A DNA stretch of 41,271 bases, from NCBI GenBank assembly GCA_012034765.1, contig JAAUOU010000034.1:1-41271 (forward strand), written 5' to 3'. The notes beneath the pieces were generated by a model. The model saw only the letters and a program-made list of their open reading frames with translations, was not told where the DNA came from and made no database searches. The position numbers and the translations under genes were made by a program. Positions 16,318 through 25,310 of this stretch are shown piece after piece; position 1 is the stretch's first letter, and every line of letters starts with the position of its first letter. The DNA comes from Pleurocapsaceae cyanobacterium CSU_1_1 (lineage in GTDB: Bacteria > Cyanobacteriota > Cyanobacteriia > Cyanobacteriales > Xenococcaceae).

Positions 16318-17484
16318 TTAAAAAATGTCAGCAGGATCAGCATCTTGTAATTTCTTAACTGCGGTTGCTCCCGCGATCGCACACATCAAGACAGTAGCAA
16401 CTAAAACAAATCCTGAACGGTTAAGAGTCATTGCAACTGGTAATAATGTGGCTTTTTCAATGACTTCATACTGGATTATCGAAATTAAAAGACCAGGAAT
16501 ATATCCCAAGACGGCAATTAAAAATGCTTGTTGTAATACTATTGTCAAAAGATATTGATTTTTATATCCAATAGCTTTTAAAGTTGCATACTCAGGGAGA
16601 TGTTCAGAAACATTAGTATAAAGAATTTGATAAACAACCACAATTCCTACAACAATTCCTAAAAAAACTCCCAAATTAAAAATAAAGCCGATCGCGGTAC
16701 TACTTTGCCAATAAGATTTTTCAAAATTCATGAATTCTTCTTTAGTAAAAACAATTACATCTTCAGGTAAATATTTTTTTAATTTAGCTCCAAAATTTTG
16801 AAAATCAGATCCTTCTTTTAGTCCAATCAAGCCAATATTAATAAAACCTTTTTCTTGACTATCAACAATTCGCAAAAAATTAAGATGACTGGTTACTAAA
16901 TTACCATCAAAACCAAAAGATGTACCCAATTCAAATAAACCTACTACTTCAATTTTCCTAGTAGAATCACCATTTCTAACTTCGGTAACAACTGTACTAT
17001 TTTCTTCAAACTTGTCAACGATGGGACCAAATTCTTCTCTACCAAAGCGATCAAATAAAACGGTGTTAGATTTTTTGAGGAGGTTAATATTTTCCTCAAC
17101 TCCAGGTAAATTCAAAATATTTCTGCGTAAATCAATCCCAATTATATTTAAATTGCGCCAGTAACTTCTATTTTCTGGATTTCTCCATTGAGCAAAAGCT
17201 TGATAAACTGGTGCAACGTACTCAACTTCCTCAAATGCTAATGCTTGAGATAAGCGACGTTCAGGGAAAGTTTCCATAGCTATAGAAGAAGTAGAGCTAG
17301 GACTAATCATAAAATAGTCTGCTGTTAATCCTTGATGTAAACGAATAGTACTATCAAATAGAGCATCACGAATACCCAGTTGCACAAACACAATGACAAC
17401 TGCAAAAACCACTCCAGATAAAGCTACAATTAAGCGAACTTTTTGATATTTAAGTTGTAACCATGCGGTCGGTAATTTTTGCAT
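16318..17484 (-). CDS. devC-like: DevC-family ABC exporter permease
   Basis: 388 aa with the MacB/FtsX permease layout. There is one membrane helix near residues 17-40 (LIVALSGVVFAVVIVFVQLG), a large extracytoplasmic domain (~45-260), and three more helices (~265-385), the last ending in GATAVKKLQDADPADIF. The GGxxP-like stretch LSQALAFEEVEYVAPVYQAF and the sequence EYATLKAIGYKNQYL between helices are typical of DevC proteins. It forms the membrane channel partner of the DevA ATPase, 14 bp downstream, and of the receiver-fused adaptor encoded 141 bp upstream. No frame problem is seen. Confidence 0.9.
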   Translation of the reverse strand: MQKLPTAWLQLKYQKVRLIVALSGVVFAVVIVFVQLGIRDALFDSTIRLHQGLTADYFMISPSSTSSIAMETFPERRLSQALAFEEVEYVAPVYQAFAQWRNPENRSYWRNLNIIGIDLRRNILNLPGVEENINLLKKSNTVLFDRFGREEFGPIVDKFEENSTVVTEVRNGDSTRKIEVVGLFELGTSFGFDGNLVTSHLNFLRIVDSQEKGFINIGLIGLKEGSDFQNFGAKLKKYLPEDVIVFTKEEFMNFEKSYWQSSTAIGFIFNLGVFLGIVVGIVVVYQILYTNVSEHLPEYATLKAIGYKNQYLLTIVLQQAFLIAVLGYIPGLLISIIQYEVIEKATLLPVAMTLNRSGFVLVATVLMCAIAGATAVKKLQDADPADIF

Positions 17485-17625
17485 TATGCTAATTTTAAGT
17501 CTGAAATAAATAATGAGTCTAATCTAAATTTTTAAAAATCAACGATTACTTTAAAGTCCTTAAAAGTCTCAAAAAGTTAATCAGAAAAAGATAATTTATG
17601 TAACTGCGTATAGTAGTGATGAGAA

Positions 17626-19539
17626 TTAAGAAGAAACATCAACCATGACATCAACTTCTAAATTACTCAAACTTTCGACTTGCTTGCTATCTTCTGGATT
17701 AAGACGAATTTTAACTCTGACTACTCGCGAATCAACATCAGCAACAGGGTCAGTCCCCAGAATATCTTTGGTACCAATTAACCATCCTTTTTCAGCAACT
17801 TTTCCTGTTAACTCATTTTGTAAAATACCATTACTAGTAATAGTTACAGGTTGACCTATTTTTAATCTAGAAATATCAGTTTCATAGATTTCAGCAACCA
17901 CATACATTTGGTCTATTTGACCAAGTTCTACTATGCCTTTGCTGTCAATAATTTCTCCTGGTAAGGTATTAATTTCTAAAATTGTGCCATCACTAGGAGC
18001 TTTAACATAAGCTAAGTTTAAATTAGCTTTGGCTTTTTGAACTCCTGCTTTTGCCTCTAATAATTCTGCTTTAGCTAATTCTAAATCTTCTGTCCGAATT
18101 TCTGAAACCGCTTCTAATTGTGCTTGTCCTTCTGTGATTTGTCGGTCAACTGTAGTAACTGTTCGTTGTAGATCTGCTTTAGCTTGGATAATTTTTTGTG
18201 TTTGACTGGTAACTATACGATTGAGATTAGCTTCTGATTCCTTAAGACTTTCCTGGGCTGTTTTAGCTTGTAAACAGACACCATCCTGCTTAGAAACCGA
18301 TACTGCTCCATCGGCTAACAAACTTTGATATCGTTGACATTCAGCTTGAGCGTTAACTAACTCTGCTCTTATTCTCTCAATGGTGGCATTTTCGACGGAG
18401 GTTTCTCCTTGTAGTTGCGCTTCCAAACTAGCGATGATCGCTTTTTGGCTCGGTATTTGTCCAGCTTTCTCCGCTTTGGCTTTCTCTAATCTGGCATTTT
18501 GGGCGGTGATCTCTCCAGTTTTTGCTCCTGCTTTTACCTGATTAAGCTTGGCACGGGCGATCGCAACTTGTGATTCTGCTTGTTTTAATTCTCCTTGTAG
18601 ACGATCTCGACTATCTAGAATGGCAATTGTTTGTTGAGCTTTAACTAACTCGCCTCTTTTAAACAGAAGTTGTTCGACTCGTGCATCAGCGATCGCACTA
18701 GAAACTTTAATTACTTCACCTTTTGGTTCTATATAACCAGTAGCAGCGACAAAATTAGGGATGGTTGGCTTTTCAACGGTATTGGCAGCCGAAGTTTGCG
18801 CTGGTTTAGATGTAATCAAAAAATTAGTTACTATTCCACCAGCGACTACAATAGCCATTATTAAGACTATTGATAATCTTTGGTTTTTACTCAGCACAAA
18901 TTTCATGAGATATTTCGTTCGTTCAAAAGCTGATTTTAAAATAGCCTTGTTTATCTTGGACGGCAACTCATTTTCATTGTTTCTTGTGTTTGTCTCAATT
19001 TTTTGGCAGTATTTGTCATCAAGATCGCAAGTATTGGATATAAACTTAAAAGATGTATTTTCTACTAATTGTTTTTTGGTCGAACTAGCTCCATTTTGGC
19101 TTACTGAGGCAGTTGATTGCGAAACAGCAACTCCAGCTAATTCTTTTTCAAACAATCTTGATTCTATCTGCGAGTGACCTTGATATACAGACCAAATGCT
19201 CTGTTCCAAATCTTCTGCTAGAGTACTTTTAGGGAGATAACCCTTCGCCCCTGCCTCTAAAGCTTTTGTGACATATGTTTGATTTTCATGGCTACTAAGA
19301 ACCAGAACCTTAGTCTTAGGAAACTGTTGACAAATTTTATGGGTGGCAGTTATTCCACTCATTCCTGGCATTTCAATATCAATTAACACAACATCAGGTT
19401 TAAGGATGCCTACTTGTTTTATGGCGCTGTTACCATCTTCAGCAGTACCTACAACTTTCAGTTTCGGATTAGACTCAAGTAATGCCTGAAGTCCTTGTCG
19501 CATTATATTTTGATCGTCTACTAGCAAAATACGAATCAT
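17626..19539 (-). CDS. Response-regulator receiver domain fused to a DevB/HlyD membrane-fusion protein
   Basis: 637 aa in one open frame. Residues 1-125 form a NarL-type receiver domain with all signature residues: acidic pair D8/D9, phosphoacceptor D54 in LIDIEMPGMSG, S83 and K104 in GYLPKS. The LuxR-type HTH that normally follows is absent. Instead there is a ~90-residue polar linker and one membrane helix (~222-242). A DevB-type adaptor completes it: lipoyl half-motif (VAATGYIEPKGEVIKVS), long coiled-coil hairpin (~310-500) and beta-barrel. The receiver should lie in the cytoplasm and the adaptor in the periplasm, bridging the DevCA pump to an outer-membrane channel. This could let a histidine kinase control export by phosphorylation. 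No kinase gene is in the window. An AT-rich repeat (GAATATATTGAATATATTG) lies just upstream and may be an operator. Confidence 0.9.
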   Translation of the reverse strand: MIRILLVDDQNIMRQGLQALLESNPKLKVVGTAEDGNSAIKQVGILKPDVVLIDIEMPGMSGITATHKICQQFPKTKVLVLSSHENQTYVTKALEAGAKGYLPKSTLAEDLEQSIWSVYQGHSQIESRLFEKELAGVAVSQSTASVSQNGASSTKKQLVENTSFKFISNTCDLDDKYCQKIETNTRNNENELPSKINKAILKSAFERTKYLMKFVLSKNQRLSIVLIMAIVVAGGIVTNFLITSKPAQTSAANTVEKPTIPNFVAATGYIEPKGEVIKVSSAIADARVEQLLFKRGELVKAQQTIAILDSRDRLQGELKQAESQVAIARAKLNQVKAGAKTGEITAQNARLEKAKAEKAGQIPSQKAIIASLEAQLQGETSVENATIERIRAELVNAQAECQRYQSLLADGAVSVSKQDGVCLQAKTAQESLKESEANLNRIVTSQTQKIIQAKADLQRTVTTVDRQITEGQAQLEAVSEIRTEDLELAKAELLEAKAGVQKAKANLNLAYVKAPSDGTILEINTLPGEIIDSKGIVELGQIDQMYVVAEIYETDISRLKIGQPVTITSNGILQNELTGKVAEKGWLIGTKDILGTDPVADVDSRVVRVKIRLNPEDSKQVESLSNLEVDVMVDVSS

Positions 19540-19677
19540 AAGAAAATTTATTGATGTTCGATTGAATATATTGAATATATTGTGAATATGTATTGTCGTA
19601 TGTCCGTCTTGATCTTTGACAGTGAAAATGCTGGAAACAGCTATTTTTTAGCTAATTTTCAATTTAGACTTTTGCTC

Positions 19678-20351
19678 CTAAATTAATAATCTTGGAGAGC
19701 GATACATAAAATCAGACAAAATAGTAAATGCTAGAAAAACTATGGCTCCTGTTATAGTAACTGAGATTGTCAGAGGTATAAATAAAACAGAACTTACGAG
19801 ATTAATCAATATTAGAAAAACCAAAGTCCTAACAATTATTTCTTTATTTAAATAACTACAGATTATTGCCCCTAACGGTGCGCCAATAACTACTACTGGA
19901 ACAGTGGCTAACCAATAATCAATAACTGGAGTAACGAAATCACCAATGAGTAACTTATGAACTAAAAATTCTACCAACGAATTAAATGTCATCAAAACAA
20001 TTAAGGTAGCAGAACTAATTTTTTCACAAATATTGAATAACAGAATCATGGCAGCAAAAATTAAAATCTCCATACCACTGCCAACTAAGCCACTAATTAT
20101 CCCCACCACAAAACCAATAATTAAAAAAAGAATTTTTTGCCAAATGTTTTGATTAATAATGTTGTAACTACAATTGTTATGATTTTTATTCGAAAACAAA
20201 AAAACCAGAGTAAAACTACTAATCATCATCGAAAAGAAATCTTGATAATATTTGCTGGTATTATAGGGCTTAAATAAACAGCACTAATAATACCAGGGAT
20301 TCCTCCTATAGTCATCCAAAAAACTAATTGCCATTCTAGTTTTATTTTCAT
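19678..20351 (-). pseudogene. TauE/SafE-family permease, N-truncated and frameshifted
   Basis: Two frames form the last three quarters of a TauE/SafE sulfite/anion permease. 20351-20226 encodes IGGIPGIISAVYLSPIIPAN, the end of the first helical module. 20229-19678 (183 codons) encodes the second module (FLIIGFVVGIISGLVGSGME, VIGAPLGAIICSYLN). Adding one T to the T4 run (plus-strand A4 at 20232-20235) joins them. The first two membrane helices, including the first glycine-rich motif, are missing because the ATG at 20351 is preceded by an in-frame stop four codons upstream. Even with the frame repaired the protein would be about 225 aa instead of 250-300, so I call it degenerate. It lies between the flavoenzyme terminator and the exporter genes. 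Confidence 0.7.
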
Positions 20352-20388
20352 ATTGTTTAATTATTTATGAGCTATTTTTTTAAAGTAT

Positions 20389-20426
20389 AGGATTGTCTAA
20401 TCAAAGAAATTATTTTAGACAATCCT
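20389..20426 (-). terminator. 12-bp-stem hairpin ending the polyketide operon
   Basis: AGGATTGTCTAA (20389-20400) pairs perfectly with TTAGACAATCCT (20415-20426) around a 14-base loop. It lies 40 bp after the stop of the last flavoenzyme gene. The following minus-strand sequence is T-poor at first (ATACTTT), so termination may be inefficient, but the position suits the end of the biosynthetic transcript. Confidence 0.55.
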
Positions 20427-20466
20427 ATTTTCAACGTGATCAATAGTCCACAATTTAAACTATTAA

Positions 20467-22271
20467 TTATTCAGTCCAAGGTTGTATTTTAGATTGATAT
20501 CGATAGCTCTCAAATTCTGTTCTCATCTTTTCAATAGTGCTATTGTTAGACACCTTACGAGTCTTGAATAGAAAAATTTGTTCGGCGATCGCATTAGTAA
20601 TAGATCTCTTCAAAATGCGTCCCACTCTAATAAAAGTTAAAGGAGATAAAAGCCCTAAGATACCAAAGCCTTTATATCTTAATTTGAGGTAATAAGCAGC
20701 TACATAAAAATAGGTCAGCTTCAACATTGCAAATATATTGAAACGCCCAGGTTCAAATCTTGTGTTATACAAACCATTATCAAAACTGAGAGATTTTTGA
20801 GGACCAAAGTCAAAAATAAGTTGATCTGCTCGCGTATAATCCATCAACCCAATATTAGCATCACGTTTTACTAATGTTTCAAATTGCTGATAGAAATCAT
20901 CAAAAAGATTATATTTTTCATTGAAGAATAAATAATCTGCGGATTTAGTAAAAACTTCAATGAACTGAAGATTTAAAAACCATTTGCCAAGATACATGGG
21001 AATAATAACGCCAAACCAAAACATATTTTCCATGTAAATGCGCCAACTCATGATACTGGCATGACCAAGCTGAGTTTCGTGTTTTTGATAGATACGTGAA
21101 TATCTCGATTGATATTGAACCAAAAATTTGTTGTACAGACGTTGTTTTTGTTTGGCATCTGCTTCCCCTGCTAACTTAGCTTTAATTGCAGCTGTAAAAC
21201 TTTCAATACCAACGCAAGTTAAAACCAACCCAGGAGAGTAAAATGGGTCAAACATAGCAGCAGCATCACCCAAGACATACCAATTATCCTCAGAAATAAT
21301 TTTTTGCTCATATGAGCTAATCTCGGTAGATAATTAAAGTCAACTAAGTCTCCTCCCTCAATAAGCTCTGCTAGAAGAGAATGATTAGCTTTTAAAAAGG
21401 ACTTTACTTTTTCAACGGTGTTAATGTCTTTGGATGGAATAACGTTTTTGTGGTGGGTAATACCAATCGATAATTCTCTTTCTTCTGTGTTGATAGGAAG
21501 CATCCAAAGCCAGTGTCCCTTGCCAAACCAATGATGAGTAGTATAGTAGCGACTAGCTCCTCTAAGAGAGGGGTCATATCCTTGATCAAAAATTTTCGGG
21601 TCAATATTTTTGACTCTCAACCAAGCAGCACCAGTATTGAGTCCACCAAGCTTATCGGTATCAAAATCAAAAATTAAATTGTCTGTTTTTTTGCCAATCA
21701 GGAAGCGACGACCTGCGCCATCAATCAAATTTTTAGCTTGCAAGGCAATTTTTGAATCACCTAGTTTGATATGAACTGTATGTAGTTCATCCTCAGCAGT
21801 CAAGTCTAAATCTACAACTCGACCATTGTAGAAAGTAGCTCCCATCTCTTGATTCATTTTGAGAATGTCACGCTCGAATTTGGCTCGATTGAGGTGAAAA
21901 CTTTCGATAGTAGGTGAACCATTAACCCAAATATGATGGTAATCATCAATGGTTTGAGTATCGCTAGAATCTTTTGGCCAATGAAAAGTTAAACCATACT
22001 TGGGAGAATGATTTTCAATTAAATATTCTGAAAGACCAAGCTCTTTAATGAGAAACATTGCGGTAATTTCGACTAAAGATTCCCCTACTTTGAGATCTTT
22101 ACCGTCCCTTTCTGGAGAACGCGGATCGATAATAGCAACCTTAATCCCAGGTATATTAAGCATTAGGTGTCTAGCTTGACAGTTACCTGCAAAACCTGCA
22201 CCCATAATAACGACATCGTATACTTCTAATTCAGTTAATTCAGTAGCAACTTTTGCTTCAGTGATAGTCAT
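20467..22271 (-). CDS. FAD-dependent halogenase-like oxidoreductase 1 (frameshifted)
   Basis: Two overlapping frames, 22271-21219 and 21273-20467, join into a protein of about 601 aa when one A is added to the A6 run at 21300-21305 (plus-strand T6). The repaired sequence (SKKIISEDNWYVLGDAAAMF) then follows the neighbouring paralogue residue by residue. It has a Rossmann FAD site (VVIMGAGFAGNCQARH), the motif KVGES common in flavin-dependent halogenases, DGAGRRFL, and WLWMLP, close to the halogenase WxWxIP signature. GDAAAMFDPFYSPG is the second FAD-binding motif. I use the ATG at 22271 (MTITEAKV), preceded by AAAGGA, not the longer frame. Possible roles are halogenation or oxidation of the polyketide, or a desaturase/reductase of the geranylgeranyl-reductase type. 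If the frameshift is real the enzyme is dead. Confidence 0.8.
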
Positions 22272-22373
22272 TTTGTTTCCTTTTGTTGTCTGTTTGTTAT
22301 GTGTCGTAGATAAAATAGATAATGCAGTTTGGCACAATCAAATTCTTGCCTGGTTTTTGACCTAAACTTTTAC

Positions 22374-24137
22374 TTATGACCGCCAAGGTTGGAGAGCAGC
22401 TTGGTATTTGTACTGCTTGAAATCATTTCGGGTTTTCTTAACAGCACTATTGCTGGCAAGTCTACGAGTTTTGTAAAGATAGATGCGTTCGCCAATAGCA
22501 TTATAAAAAGACAACCATAATATTTGGATAATCCGCCAAATACTACTGGGAGCGAGAACGCCCAAAATTCCAAAGGCTGTAAATCTTAGTTTGAGGTAAA
22601 AAAGTGCCATAAAGAAATAAGTTCCCTTAATTCCTGCAAAAACATTGCACCGTAATGGCTCATATTTGGCATTGGCTAAAAAGTTATCGAACAGTTTACT
22701 AGCACTATGACCCCACAATAATTGGTCTTGACGGTCATAATCCATCAAGCCAATATTTTTTCCTTGCTCAATAACACGGTCTAACTGATTGTAAAAATCA
22801 TTTAAGAGACCATTTTTGTTGAAGAAGATAAAATCAGCTCTGGCGATAAAAGGTTTGAGAAACCGAAAATCAAGAAACCATTTACCTGCATACATGGGAA
22901 CAATAATGCCAAACCAGAACATATTTTCCATGTAAATACGCCAACTCATGACACTGGCATTGCCTAAATGTCGATCATGTCTCTGATAAAGAGTTGTATA
23001 TCTTCTTTGATATTGAGTTAAAAACTCGTTGTACATTCGTTGTTTCTCTTCCGCATCCGCTTCATTAGCTAACTTGGCACGAATTGTTTCAGTAACCGTT
23101 TCAATTGCCATACAGGTTAATGCCAAACCAGGAGAATAAAGTGGGTCAAACATATAACCAGCATCTCCGAGAATATACCAGTTATCTGGAGAGATTAGTT
23201 CTTTGCTGATGTGAGCTAGTCTTGGTAAGTAATGGACATCTACTATTTCTCCACTTTCGATTAGTTCATACAACACATGATGATTAGCTTTTAAAAAAGC
23301 TTTTAACTTATCCAGGGTGTTGATATCCTGACTGGGTATAACATTTTTATGATGAACCATGCCAATAGATATTTCTTTATTTTCAATGTCCATAGGAAAC
23401 ATCCACAGCCAATGACCATGACCAAACCAATGATTAGTGGTATATAAACGACTAGCACCTCTAGTTTGAAAATCGTGTCCATCATCGAAAATTTTTAGTT
23501 CGGCATTTTTGACTCGCAACCATACTGAACCAGTATCGATACCGCATAAAGCTTCAGGATCAAAGGTTAAATTATCAGTTTTTTTGCCGAGTAAAAACCG
23601 TCGTCCTGCTCCGTCTATCAAGTGTTTTGCCTTTAACTCAATTTTGGAGTCATTAACTTTAACTGAAACAGTGTGTAATTCGTCATTTGGTGCTAATTCA
23701 ATATCTGTAGCGCGACCGTTGAAGAATGTCGCCCCCATTTCTTGATTCATTTTCAATAAATCGCGTTCTAACTTAGGGCGATTGAGCTGAAAACTATCAA
23801 TAGAAGGAGTACGATTGACCCAAATATTGTAGTAATCTTCGGTAGTTGCGGTTTGAGCCAAATTTTTAGGCCAATGAAAACTGAGTCCGTATTTGGGAAC
23901 GTGATTTTCTAATAAATAGTCTTGAAGTCCTAGTTCTCTGGCAAGAAACATCGCTGTGATTTCTACCGTAGATTCCCCAACTTTTTGATCTTTAACTGAT
24001 CTTTCAATGGGTCTAGGGTCAATAATGGCAATTTTGAGCTGGGGCATTTTGAGCAAGAGATGCCTTGCTTGACAATTACCTGCAAAACCTGCGCCCATAA
24101 TAACGACATCGAAAACTTGCTCTTCAGTAGCTAACAC
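22374..24137 (-). CDS. FAD-dependent halogenase-like oxidoreductase 2
   Basis: 587 aa, intact. FAD-binding GAGFAG is at residues 15-20, KVGEST at 52-57, DGAGRRFLLG near 175, WLWMFP at 243-248 and GDAGYMFDPLYSPG at 325-338. The C-terminal ~200 residues carry hydrophobic stretches (MFWFGIIVPMYAGKWF, YFFMALFYLKLRF) that may touch the membrane, as expected for an enzyme acting on a lipidic polyene. It starts at GTG 24137 with AAGGAG eight bases upstream. It is a close tandem paralogue of the downstream enzyme. The Trp-halogenase/lycopene-cyclase superfamily is clear; whether it halogenates, hydroxylates or desaturates cannot be told from sequence. Its place directly after the PKS and DUF1702 genes suggests tailoring. 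Confidence 0.85.
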   Translation of the reverse strand: MLATEEQVFDVVIMGAGFAGNCQARHLLLKMPQLKIAIIDPRPIERSVKDQKVGESTVEITAMFLARELGLQDYLLENHVPKYGLSFHWPKNLAQTATTEDYYNIWVNRTPSIDSFQLNRPKLERDLLKMNQEMGATFFNGRATDIELAPNDELHTVSVKVNDSKIELKAKHLIDGAGRRFLLGKKTDNLTFDPEALCGIDTGSVWLRVKNAELKIFDDGHDFQTRGASRLYTTNHWFGHGHWLWMFPMDIENKEISIGMVHHKNVIPSQDINTLDKLKAFLKANHHVLYELIESGEIVDVHYLPRLAHISKELISPDNWYILGDAGYMFDPLYSPGLALTCMAIETVTETIRAKLANEADAEEKQRMYNEFLTQYQRRYTTLYQRHDRHLGNASVMSWRIYMENMFWFGIIVPMYAGKWFLDFRFLKPFIARADFIFFNKNGLLNDFYNQLDRVIEQGKNIGLMDYDRQDQLLWGHSASKLFDNFLANAKYEPLRCNVFAGIKGTYFFMALFYLKLRFTAFGILGVLAPSSIWRIIQILWLSFYNAIGERIYLYKTRRLASNSAVKKTRNDFKQYKYQAALQPWRS

Positions 24138-24280
24138 TAATATTGCTCCTTAACTGATTTAGGGTTGAGAAGGGAGAAGGTCGTCAACCGTTTCCCTCCT
24201 TCTGCGATAACAATTTGCGGTTTTTTCGGCTCTTTAATCCTTATTCCCTGGTGAAACCGTAATTGTTCGTTTGAAGTCAT
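24137..24280 (-). CDS. Possible 47-aa ORF coupled to flavoenzyme 2
   Basis: An ATG at 24280 opens 47 codons (MTSNEQLRFHQGIRIKEPKK, tail KSVKEQY) whose TAG shares its last G with the GTG start of the flavoenzyme gene. The flavoenzyme ribosome-binding site lies inside it. An imperfect GAAGGGAG/CTCCCTTC-type hairpin overlaps its middle. It may be a leader peptide or a chance frame; no homologue is known to me. Confidence 0.25.
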   Translation of the reverse strand: MTSNEQLRFHQGIRIKEPKKPQIVIAEGGKRLTTFSLLNPKSVKEQY

Positions 24281-24293
24281 CAATTTCCAGGGG

Positions 24294-25271
24294 TTAAACT
24301 TGAGAAGTAACAGCAACTTTGACAAAATGAGAACGTACATTTTCACGCATTGTTTCAAATACTGGTTGCTTCACGTTCAGTGATTCGTTGGGATCGATAT
24401 TCAGGTCTTCAATAGTCTTGACTACGATTTCTGCTACTTGTGAAGCGGTCATTCTACAAAGAACAGAACAAGCAACATTAGTGTGGTAAACAATATTACC
24501 AGCCGTATAACGACATTTGGCAGCCATAGCCGAACCCAAAGCTACATAAGAAACATAATCGCCTGCTAATTCTTTCAACTTGACAAGAGTATCTCGCTCT
24601 ACTCCCCCAGCAAAGGTACTAGCAAGACCAACCCCGCTCCAAAGGTCTGCTTGACGAGATTCGGGAAATTTGGCGATCGCCTCAAAGATAATTTCTGGCT
24701 CACCACTAAGAGCAAACCACATTCTTCTGCCTAAGCCACGGTCAAAAGCTCGAAGTGCATAACCTTTAACTTGTGCGGGAACTATTTGTTGCTCTACAGA
24801 ATCTTCCCATTTATAAATACCAGTGAAAAAACCAAAACCGTCAGGAATCCACCATCTTTGCAGAGGTTCAATTTGAGGCAATTTTTGTTCTAGGTCTTTT
24901 TTCAAAGCTGCGGTGGCACAACCAACACCTACATAAATAAGCTCTGGATATTTAGCTCCTTGACCTTGTAGAAAAGTGGCAACTAAATTTTTCTGGCGAG
25001 CATAGTCACTAACAGCCAAACCCATACCAGCACCTTCGTAACCAAATCCCCGACAGTTATCATTTAAACCTTCTAATTGACCAACCAGAAGCTCAGATAG
25101 AGATACCTCCAAAGCTGTGTTGAAGCCAGTGATAAAAGCAATTACAGGGGATCTAAGTTGCTGTCTAGTAGCAGTCTCAACGCTGGGAACATTTTTCCAA
25201 GTATTTTCGATATTGATTAAAGGTAAACCAAAAACGAAACGACGTATTTTTCCCCAGTTAATTTTGATCAT
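24294..25271 (-). CDS. DUF1702-like protein of enediyne-type clusters
   Basis: 325 aa starting at ATG 25271 with AAGGAG before it. It opens with RRFVFGLPLINIENTWKNV and has the Gly/Phe-rich blocks FITGFNTALEVS, RGFGYEGAGMGLAVSDYA, WIPDGFGFFTGIY, YALRAFDRGLGRRMWF and DLWSGVGLASTFAGG. This is the pattern I associate with the DUF1702 family, found in enediyne gene cassettes and other iterative-PKS loci. The function is not established; it has no known cofactor motif. The gene lies 39 bp after the PPTase/hot-dog gene, in one operon with the PKS. Assignment is by remembered family features, not by a search. Confidence 0.7.
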   Translation of the reverse strand: MIKINWGKIRRFVFGLPLINIENTWKNVPSVETATRQQLRSPVIAFITGFNTALEVSLSELLVGQLEGLNDNCRGFGYEGAGMGLAVSDYARQKNLVATFLQGQGAKYPELIYVGVGCATAALKKDLEQKLPQIEPLQRWWIPDGFGFFTGIYKWEDSVEQQIVPAQVKGYALRAFDRGLGRRMWFALSGEPEIIFEAIAKFPESRQADLWSGVGLASTFAGGVERDTLVKLKELAGDYVSYVALGSAMAAKCRYTAGNIVYHTNVACSVLCRMTASQVAEIVVKTIEDLNIDPNESLNVKQPVFETMRENVRSHFVKVAVTSQV

Positions 25272-25310
25272 TTATTTTCTCCTTAAATTTAATTGATGTT
25301 GATTGATTTA

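Noticed and set aside
24137-24358. The full 73-codon frame before flavoenzyme 2 as a gene
   Set aside because: Its first third lies antisense-free but overlaps the DUF1702 gene end and starts without a ribosome-binding site. Only the inner 47-codon ORF is kept, at low confidence.
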